From Haematococcus lacustris (taxonomy: Eukaryota > Chlorophyta > Chlorophyceae > Chlamydomonadales > Haematococcaceae), in the NCBI GenBank assembly GCA_030144725.1, contig JASKMD010000015.1, positions 2,466,406 through 2,530,405 on the forward strand: a stretch of DNA of 64,000 bases, read 5' to 3'. The notes under the pieces were generated by a model that did not search any database, was not told the DNA's origin, and was given only the letters and a program-made list of their open reading frames with translations. Of the stretch, positions 58,701 to 64,000 are shown in pieces. Position 1 is the first letter of the stretch; each line of letters begins with the position of its first letter. The position numbers and the translations under genes are program-made.

Positions 58701-61700
58701 GGAGGCTGAGCCAACTGCTGCGCCTGAGCCTGCTGCTGAGCCTGAAGCTGAGGCTGAGCCCACTGCTGAGCCTGAGGCAGCCGCTGAGCCTGAGGCGGAG
58801 GCTGAGCCTGAGGCAATGGCTGAGCCTGAGGCGAAGGCTGAGCCCGCTGCTGAGCCTGAGGCAGCCACTGAGCCTGAGGCGGAGGCTGAGCCCACTGCTG
58901 AGCCTGAGGCAGCCACTGAGCCTGAGGCAGAAGCTGAGCCCGCTGCTGAGCCTGAGGCTGAGGCTGAGCCCGCTGCTGAGCCTGAGGCAGCCGCTGAGCC
59001 TGAGGCAGAGGCTGAGCCCACTGCTGAGCCTGAGGCAGCCACTGAGCCTGAGGCAGAAGCTGAGCCCGTTGCTGAGCCTGAGGCGGAGGCTGAGCCTGCT
59101 GCTGAGCCTGAGGCAGCCGCTGAACCTGAGGCGGAGGCTGAGCCCACTGCTGAGCCTGAGGCAGCCACTGAGCCTGAGGCGGAGGCAGAGCCCGCTGCTG
59201 AGCCTGAGGCTGAGGCTGAGCCTGAAGCTGAGGCTGAGCCCACTGCTGAGCCTGAGGCAGCCGCTGAGCCTGAGGCGGAGGCTGAGCCTGAGGCAGCCGC
59301 TGAGCCTGAGGCGGAGGCTGAGCCAACTGCTGCGCCTGAGCCTGCTGCTGAGCCTGAAGCTGAGGCTGAGCCCACTGCTGAGCTTGAGGCAGCCGCTGAG
59401 CCTGAAGCTGAGGCTGAGCCCACTGCTGAGCATGAGGCGGAGGCTGAGCCTGCTGCTGAGCCTGAGGCAGCCGCTGAGCCTGAGGCGGAGGCTGAGCCTG
59501 CTGCTGAGCCTGAGGCAGAGGCTGAACCTGAGGCGGAGGCTGAGCCCACTGCTGAGCCTGAGGCAGCCGCTGAGCCTGAAGCGGAGGCTGAGCCTGCTGC
59601 TGAGCCTGAGGCAGCCGCTGAGCCTGAAGCTGAGGCTGAGCCCACTGCTGAGCATGAGGCGGAGGCTGAGCCTGCTGCTGAGCCTGAGGCAGCCGCTGAA
59701 CCTGAGGCGGAGGCTGAGCCCACTGCTGAGCCTGAGGCAGCCACTGAGCCTGAGGCGGAGGCAGAGCCCGCTGCTGAGCCTGAGGCAGCCGCTGAGCCTG
59801 AGGCGGAGGCTGAGCCTGAGGCAGCCGCTGAGCCTGAAGCTGAGACTGAGCCCGCTGCTGAGCCTGAGGCAATGGCTGAGCCTGAGGCGGAGGCTGAGCC
59901 CACTGCTGAGCCTGAGGCGGAGGCTGAGCCTGCTGCTGAGCCTGAGGCAGCCGCTGAGCCTGAAGCTGAGGCTGAGCCCACTGCTGAGCCTGAGGCAGCC
60001 GCTGAGCCTGAGGCGGAGGCTGAGCCTGAGGCAATGGCTGAGCCTGAGGCGAAGGCTGAGCCCGCTGCTGAGCCTGAGGCAGCCACTGAGCCTGAGGCAG
60101 AAGCTGAGCCCGCTGCTGAGCCTGAGGCAGCCGCTGAGCCTGAGGCGGAGGCTGAGCCTGAGGCAGCCGCTGAGCCTGAAGCTGAGACTGAGCCCGCTGC
60201 TGAGCCTGAGGCAATGGCTGAGCCTGAGGCGGAGGCTGAGCCCACTGCTGAGCCTGAGGCGGAGGCTGAGCCTGAAGCTGAGGCTGAGCCCACTGCTGAG
60301 CTTGAGGCAGCCGCTGAGCCTGAAGCTGAGGCTGAGCCCACTGCTGAGCATGAGGCGGAGGCTGAGCCTGCTGCTGAGCCTGAGGCAGCCGCTGAGCCTG
60401 AGGCGGAGGCTGAGCCTGCTGCTGAGCCTGAGGCAGAGGCTGAACCCGAGGCGGAGGCTGAGCCCACTGCTGAGCCTGAGGCAGCCGCTGAGCCTGAAGC
60501 GGAGGCTGAGCCTGCTGCTGAGCCTGAGGCAGCCGCTGAGCCTGAAGCTGAGGCTGAGCCCACTGCTGAGCATGAGGCGGAGGCTGAGCCTGCTGCTGAG
60601 CCTGAGGCAGCCGCTGAACCTGAGGCGGAGGCTGAGCCCACTGCTGAGCCTGAGGCAGCCGCTGAGCCTGAAGCGGAGGCTGAGCCTGAGGCAGCCGCTG
60701 AGCCTGAAGCTGAGACTGAGCCCGCTGCTGAGCCTGAGGCAATGGCTGAGCCTGGGGCGGAGGCTGAGCCCACTGCTGAGCCTGAGGCAGCCGCTGAGCC
60801 TGAAGCTGAGGCTGAGCCCACTGCTGAGCCTGAGGCAGCCGCTGAGCCTGAGGCGGAGGCTGAGCCTGAGGCAATGGCTGAGCCTGAGGCGAAGGCTGAG
60901 CCCGCTGCTGAGCCTGAGGCAGCCACTGAGCCTGAGGCGGAGGCTGAGCCCACTGCTGAGCCTGAGGCAGCCACTGAGCCTGAGGCAGAAGCTGAGCCCG
61001 CTGCTGAGCCTGAGGCAGCCGCTGAGCCTGAGGCGGAGGCTGAGCCTGAGGCAGCCGCTGAGCCTGAAGCTGAGACTGAGCCCGCTGCTGAGCCTGAGGC
61101 AATGGCTGAACCTGAGGCGGAGGCTGAGCCCACTGCTGAGCCTGAGGCGGAGGCTGAGCCTGAAGCTGAGGCTGAGCCCACTGCTGAGCTTGAGGCAGCC
61201 GCTGAGCCTGAAGCGGAGGCTGAGCCTGCTGCTGAGCCTGAGGCAGCCGCTGAGCCTGAAGCTGAGGCTGAGCCCACTGCTGAGCATGAGGCGGAGGCTG
61301 AGCCTGCTGCTGAGCCTGAGGCAGCCGCTGAGCCTGAGGCGGAGGCTGAGCCTGCTGCTGAGCCTGAGGCAGAGGCTGAACCCGAGGCGGAGGCTGAGCC
61401 CACTGCTGAGCCTGAGGCAGCCGCTGAGCCTGAAGCGGAGGCTGAGCCTGCTGCTGAGCCTGAGGCAGCCGCTGAGCCTGAAGCTGAGGCTGAGCCCACT
61501 GCTGAGCATGAGGCGGAGGCTGAGCCTGCTGCTGAGCCTGAGGCAGCCGCTGAACCTGAGGCGGAGGCTGAGCCCACTGCTGAGCCTGAGGCAGCCGCTG
61601 AGCCTGAAGCGGAGGCTGAGCCTGCTGCTGAGCCTGAGGCAGCCGCTGAGCCTGAAGCTGAGGCTGAGCCCACTGCTGAGCCTGAGGCGGAGGCTGAGCC

Positions 61701-64000
61701 TGCTGCTGAGCCTGAGGCAGCCGCTGAACCTGAGGCGGAGGCTGAGCCCACTGCTGAGCCTGAGGCAGCCACTGAGCCTGAGGCGGAGGCAGAGCCCGCT
61801 GCTGAGCCTGAGGCTGAGGCTGAGCCCGCTGCTGAGCCTGAGGCAATGGCTGAGCCTGAGGCGGAGGCTGAGCCTGCTGCTGAGCCTGAGGCGGAGGCTG
61901 AGCCAACTGCTGCGCCTGAGCCTGCTGCTGAGCCTGAAGCTGAGGCTGAGCCCACTGCTGAGCCTGAGGCAGCCGCTGAGCCTGAGGCGGAGGCTGAGCC
62001 TGAGGCAGCCGCTGAGCCTGAAGCTGAGACTGAGCCCGCTGCTGAGCCTGAGGCAATGGCTGAGCCTGAGGCGGAGGCTGAGCCCACTGCTGAGCCTGAG
62101 GCGGAGGCTGAGCCTGAAGCTGAGGCTGAGCCCACTGCTGAGCTTGAGGCAGCCGCTGAGCCTGAGGCGGAGGCTGAGCCTGCTGCTGAGCCTGAGGCAG
62201 AGGCTGAACCCGAGGCGGAGGCTGAGCCCACTGCTGAGCCTGAGGCAGCCGCTGAGCCTGAAGCGGAGGCTGAGCCTGCTGCTGAGCCTGAGGCAGCCGC
62301 TGAGCCTGAAGCTGAGGCTGAGCCCACTGCTGAGCATGAGGCGGAGGCTGAGCCTGCTGCTGAGCCTGAGGCAGCCACTGAGCCTGAGGCAGAAGCTGAG
62401 CCCGCTGCTGAGCCTGAGGCAGCCGCTGAGCCTGAGGCGGAGGCTGAGCCTGAGGCAGCCGCTGAGCCTGAAGCTGAGACTGAGCCCGCTGCTGAGCCTG
62501 AGGCAATGGCTGAGCCTGAGGCGGAGGCTGAGCCCACTGCTGAGCCTGAGGCGGAGGCTGAGCCTGAAGCTGAGGCTGAGCCCACTGCTGAGCTTGAGGC
62601 AGCCGCTGAGCCTGAAGCTGAGGCTGAGCCCACTGCTGAGCATGAGGCGGAGGCTGAGCCTGCTGCTGAGCCTGAGGCAGCCGCTGAGCCTGAGGCGGAG
62701 GCTGAGCCTGCTGCTGAGCCTGAGGCAGAGGCTGAACCCGAGGCGGAGGCTGAGCCCACTGCTGAGCCTGAGGCAGCCGCTGAGCCTGAAGCGGAGGCTG
62801 AGCCTGCTGCTGAGCCTGAGGCAGCCGCTGAGCCTGAAGCTGAGGCTGAGCCCACTGCTGAGCATGAGGCGGAGGCTGAGCCTGCTGCTGAGCCTGAGGC
62901 AGCCACTGAGCCTGAGGCAGAAGCTGAGCCCGCTGCTGAGCCTGAGGCAGCCGCTGAGCCTGAGGCGGAGGCTGAGCCTGAGGCAGCCGCTGAGCCTGAA
63001 GCTGAGACTGAGCCCGCTGCTGAGCCTGAGGCAATGGCTGAGCCTGAGGCGGAGGCTGAGCCCACTGCTGAGCCTGAGGCGGAGGCTGAGCCTGAAGCTG
63101 AGGCTGAGCCCACTGCTGAGCTTGAGGCAGCCGCTGAGCCTGAAGCTGAGGCTGAGCCCACTGCTGAGCATGAGGCGGAGGCTGAGCCTGCTGCTGAGCC
63201 TGAGGCAGCCGCTGAGCCTGAGGCGGAGGCTGAGCCTGCTGCTGAGCCTGAGGCAGAGGCTGAACCCGAGGCGGAGGCTGAGCCCACTGCTGAGCCTGAG
63301 GCAGCCGCTGAGCCTGAAGCGGAGGCTGAGCCTGCTGCTGAGCCTGAGGCAGCCGCTGAGCCTGAAGCTGAGGCTGAGCCCACTGCTGAGCATGAGGCGG
63401 AGGCTGAGCCTGCTGCTGAGCCTGAGGCAGCCACTGAGCCTGAGGCAGAAGCTGAGCCCGCTGCTGAGCCTGAGGCAGCCGCTGAGCCTGAGGCGGAGGC
63501 TGAGCCTGAGGCAGCCGCTGAGCCTGAAGCTGAGACTGAGCCCGCTGCTGAGCCTGAGGCAATGGCTGAGCCTGAGGCGGAGGCTGAGCCCACTGCTGAG
63601 CCTGAGGCGGAGGCTGAGCCTGAAGCTGAGGCTGAGCCCACTGCTGAGCTTGAGGCAGCCGCTGAGCCTGAAGCTGAGGCTGAGCCCACTGCTGAGCATG
63701 AGGCGGAGGCTGAGCCTGCTGCTGAGCCTGAGGCAGCCGCTGAGCCTGAGGCGGAGGCTGAGCCTGCTGCTGAGCCTGAGGCAGAGGCTGAACCCGAGGC
63801 GGAGGCTGAGCCCACTGCTGAGCCTGAGGCAGCCGCTGAGCCTGAAGCGGAGGCTGAGCCTGCTGCTGAGCCTGAGGCAGCCGCTGAGCCTGAAGCTGAG
63901 GCTGAGCCCACTGCTGAGCATGAGGCGGAGGCTGAGCCTGCTGCTGAGCCTGAGGCAGCCGCTGAACCTGAGGCGGAGGCTGAGCCCACTGCTGAGCCTG
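29340..64000 (+). CDS. Giant coiled-coil / EF-hand / PLAT protein with Glu-Ala-Pro repeat tail (3' end outside window)
   Basis: No symbol recognised; likely a flagellar-associated or cytoskeletal protein (inference from architecture). Exons, all GT-AG and phase-consistent: 29340-29861, 30271-30437, 30709-30858, 31770-31836, 36357-36474, 36870-37015, 37538-37716, 38055-38219, 38477-38621, 38996-39070, 39346-39405, 40030-40176, 40700-40787, 41159-41257, 44517-44599, 44911-45119, 45748-45829, 46006-46278, 46797-46958, 47135-47429, 47966 onward. Coiled coil: AFQRLTEEHKLLSTEKRRLE, LKEEAHRLRLEKEQLQAQV. EF-hands: FDCNKDGRLQPTELKAF (split by an intron) and a canonical DYDGDGDVSYEE loop. PLAT: exons 46797 and 47135 (VRWSLTIRTDTAPGSGTEAD; LRVD, DWRLAGLRV). 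The last exon starts EIPPEPEAEAEAAAEAAAME, passes an acidic SYADDFDDLELE, then stays open as an E/A/P repeat to the edge. The 29340 start and small exons are least certain. Confidence 0.72.
32300..32520 (-). pseudogene. Fanzor-like C-terminal fragment, degenerate
   Basis: Minus-strand similarity to the family tail (GESKWRLLELCKW, then PAKGKEYPALGFKKLRD and PKAQAQQP) is interrupted by in-frame stops. It lies in the host intron 31837-36356, antisense to the host. There is no RuvC-III motif left and no recognisable 3' block. Confidence 0.6.
32688..32700. repeat. 13-bp direct repeat flanking Fanzor-like copy A (left)
   Basis: TCCCTTGAATCAG, repeated exactly at 34136-34148 on the other side of copy A. 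It is either a target duplication or a shared terminal sequence of copies A and B. Confidence 0.7.
32698..32964 (-). ncRNA. Candidate omega-RNA / right end of Fanzor-like copy A
   Basis: This 267-bp noncoding block directly follows the ORF stop (TAG at 32967-32965). It is collinear with 41482-41738, differing by four substitutions and one 10-nt deletion in my reading. It carries 16-nt inverted arms at 32725-32740 and 32791-32806 and inner GCCACTAG/CTAGTGGGC arms. Fanzor and TnpB elements encode their guide RNA at this position; the RNA assignment is inference. Confidence 0.4.
32701..34135 (-). mobile_element. Fanzor-like copy A: internally deleted element retaining both ends
   Basis: The 5' exon near 34040-33937 gives a basic, NLS-like start (MAKKGSGKHKKDPGKKQK) and a GTGCGT donor. 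A second coding part (33788-33290) reads KKTRRKLREHLRLRAE, SLFVLRIFLTCLVGYP and MQLKDFCKFLANPNFKTVYN. At about 33284-33290 the frame jumps from PVFE to STPPPAKRSK, removing the whole middle including RuvC-I and RuvC-II. The remaining 3' part (to 32965) holds LDRDCNAALNMQRI and the ELCYWPDQGALPAKGKEYP tail, then the conserved noncoding block. 13-bp direct repeats bracket it. It sits in a host intron, antisense. This is the structure of a non-autonomous derivative that could be mobilised in trans. Confidence 0.68.
34136..34402 (-). ncRNA. Candidate omega-RNA / right end of Fanzor-like copy B
   Basis: The ORF-proximal half matches copies A and C (CATGCACTAATGTAAGCTGA, TGCACATGGCATGGGAGCC). The distal half differs in sequence but still forms a hairpin: CACCACCACC (34186-34195) against GGGGGTGGTG (34242-34251), with CTAGGGAC repeats in the loop. 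Structure kept with different bases supports a structured RNA or DNA end. Confidence 0.38.
34403..36285 (-). mobile_element. Fanzor-like copy B, decayed
   Basis: From 5' to 3' on the minus strand: an N-terminal exon remnant near 36270-36140; SLFVLRIFLTCLVGYPTP at about 35800-35750, joined to FTLTPMARMGIHFVKLDSRV-type sequence by a deletion; the DGVSVCVHYTH region; LVVLFGAAGIGTGGGWGA near 35115-35060; RuvC-II region GRVVLVDEHLTSRVSSAV (about 35035-34980); then the RuvC-III block LDRDCNAALNMQRI and tail to the stop at 34403. Frames change several times. No Asp-containing RuvC-I motif is seen where the sequence reads FVLGCVLGGGGW. Antisense in the host intron, immediately downstream of copy A's 5' end. 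Confidence 0.65.
36632..36730 (-). repeat. Solo fragment of the Fanzor-like right-end block
   Basis: About 100 bp matching 32698-32796 and 41482-41580 (CAGCCCCCTTGTCCCTCAC onward, through the GCCACTAG repeats). It stops within the second hairpin arm and has no ORF beside it. It lies in the host intron between exons 36357-36474 and 36870-37015. Confidence 0.8.
37021..37061. repeat. Short GGGTCA array
   Basis: Six to seven imperfect GGGTCA units starting a few bases after the 37016 splice donor. Confidence 0.8.
38708..38941 (+). other. Unassigned open frame inside a host intron
   Basis: The frame reads SIKLLQSQAVKELFARWFAL and then DMAANIKYTQLSAAMQFLLT before a stop. It looks more protein-like than its surroundings and lies between host exons 38477-38621 and 38996-39070. 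I found no clean splice sites that would join it in phase. It may be a skipped or alternative exon or a stray fragment. Confidence 0.3.
41482..41738 (-). ncRNA. Candidate omega-RNA / right end of Fanzor-like copy C
   Basis: The 257-bp block following the stop at 41739. Nested inverted repeats: CCATTTGAGCCGGACC (41509-41524) with GGCCCGACTCAAATGG (41575-41590), 14 of 16 paired; inside them two GCCACTAG copies (41532-41539, 41542-41549) against CTAGTGGGC (41560-41568). About 98% identical to copy A's block outside one 10-nt gap. Position and structure fit the guide-RNA/right-end region of TnpB/Fanzor loci. Confidence 0.42.
41739..43170 (-). pseudogene. Fanzor-like copy C: longest nuclease-like frame, RuvC-I region missing
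   Basis: The frame is open from 43355, but similarity to the family starts near LGWSGEEAQLFIKLACGYGS (about 43140). It continues through LPLPCRMRHAVHVCRWLEQW, ARVGVHFIKVDSRVLHGVCK, the DGVSVCVHYTR end of the N-terminal lobe, a Pro/Ser/Ala linker, then GGWGADEVLRACCKVVCRPR. RuvC-II is GRVVLVDEHRTSRVSSAVNG, with the Glu of VDE as ligand. RuvC-III is LDRDCNAALNMQRIGESKW. Between these lies a Pro/Ser/Lys insert with PPPAKRSK. Compared with copy B the linker jumps from HIGKG to ASIGSAGGWG, so the RuvC-I Asp segment is deleted. Only single cysteines (QPCEE, MWCPV) sit where TnpB has a four-Cys zinc finger. Antisense in the host intron 41258-44516. Confidence 0.72.
43302..43337 (-). repeat. 36-bp copy of the right-end terminal sequence upstream of copy C
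   Basis: CTTGTCCCTCACTAGGGCCT and following bases match 41489-41524 in the same orientation, so copy C is bracketed by 36-bp direct repeats. Confidence 0.85.
43501..43855. repeat. Pentanucleotide array with unit switch: (GGTCA)43 (GGTCT)20 (GGTCA)8
   Basis: GGTCA units run from 43501 to 43715, GGTCT from 43716 to 43815 (one unit is GATCT), then GGTCA again to 43855. It lies between Fanzor-like fragments C and D, inside a host intron. Confidence 0.95.
43884..44366 (-). pseudogene. Fanzor-like copy D: N-terminal fragment, possibly the 5' exon of copy C
   Basis: The minus-strand frame reads PLDCEDPLMRRQLKDFCKFF, NPNFKTVYNQLQRRL and HPMLMPVFEDPSNQALLAKL, ending SNPG at a GCAAGT that could be a GC splice donor. 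It matches the N-terminal part of copy A and contains the segment deleted there after PVFE. It lies upstream of copy C on the same strand, with the pentanucleotide array between. D and C may therefore be exons of one Fanzor-like locus of about 2.9 kb. Confidence 0.65.
46466..46670 (-). pseudogene. Fanzor-like C-terminal fragment E, degenerate
   Basis: The minus-strand frame gives WVDRDGNAALNMQRIGASK, with the RuvC-III Asp retained (DRDG for DRDC), then a stop and a LELCSW / KEYTGLGYKRL tail. It has no flanking right-end block. Located in the host intron before the first PLAT exon. Confidence 0.65.
46699..46760. repeat. (TCCCTG)n hexanucleotide array
   Basis: About ten perfect units upstream of the PLAT exon acceptor at 46796, in the host intron. 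Confidence 0.92.
48535..64000 (+). repeat. Coding Glu/Ala/Pro repeat array with higher-order periods of 672 and 528 bp
   Basis: Basic units are variants of GAGCCTGAGGCGGAGGCT, encoding EPEAEA, EPAAEPEA, EPTAEPEA and similar. The frame established at 47968 is kept to the window edge, as every 60-base step stays in phase. The marker CCTGCGGCAGCC recurs at 54397, 55069, 55741 and 56413 (period 672). GAGCATGAGGCG has its CAT at 62641, 63169 and 63697 (period 528). Most variation is third-position. Array length exceeds the window. Confidence 0.92.

Noticed and set aside
56941..63921. Leu/Arg/Ser-rich and Gln/Pro/Ala-rich minus-strand ORFs in the same array
   Set aside because: These are the remaining antisense frames of the same short-unit repeat, open only because the unit has no stop in those frames.
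48147..63989. 5,280-codon Ser/Ala/Gly minus-strand ORF as a silk-like gene
   Set aside because: It mirrors the plus-strand E/A/P frame, whose identity is fixed by about 20 upstream exons in phase. Its unique end (48147-48530) reads as low-complexity antisense of a plausible plus-strand segment. Kept only as a finding to test.

Overview
This window looks like nuclear DNA of a chlorophycean green alga of the volvocalean type. The genes are very intron-rich, GC-rich and full of CAG/GCN runs, and the introns hold pentanucleotide and hexanucleotide arrays. The hosts are a plastid-envelope TOC64 gene and a large EF-hand/PLAT gene of flagellar-associated style. The dispersed Fanzor-like family resembles proteins I recall as abundant in Haematococcus, so that genus is plausible; this is inference from memory, not a database match.

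Layout. 1-6657 (+): TOC64/OEP64, 5' end outside the window, eleven exons whose splice phases all agree. 8602-9165 (+): a truncated Fanzor/TnpB-like copy. 9854-10495 (-): a complete four-exon GOT1 gene. 11523-27004 (+): a coiled-coil gene ending in a SAP-like motif, split by a 12.7 kb insertion at 12368-25080. That insertion is two nested Ty3/Gypsy chromoviruses, both on the minus strand. The outer element (382-bp LTRs, TSD CAGCA) is itself interrupted inside pol by an inner element at 15184-21491 (200-bp LTRs, TSD ACAAC). Both LTR pairs look identical by eye, so both insertions are young. 28179-28427: a hAT-type MITE with an 8-bp TSD.

29340-64000 (+): one very large gene. A 21-exon model with consistent phases encodes a coiled-coil N-terminal half, EF-hands, a PLAT domain and then a single open exon of at least 16 kb encoding a Glu/Ala/Pro repeat. 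It runs off the right edge. Two of its introns (31837-36356 and 41258-44516) contain several antisense copies of the Fanzor-like family.

Most interesting points. (1) The Fanzor-like copies share a conserved 3' noncoding block of about 260 bp with nested inverted repeats, placed where TnpB/Fanzor elements carry their guide (omega) RNA and right end. One copy is an internally deleted derivative that keeps both ends. (2) The two nested retroelements show different gag-pol strategies: an in-frame UAG in the inner one, and a correctly phased A-AAA-AAC slippery heptamer in the outer one. (3) The giant repeat is open on both strands; its antisense 5,280-codon Ser/Ala/Gly frame is most likely a shadow.
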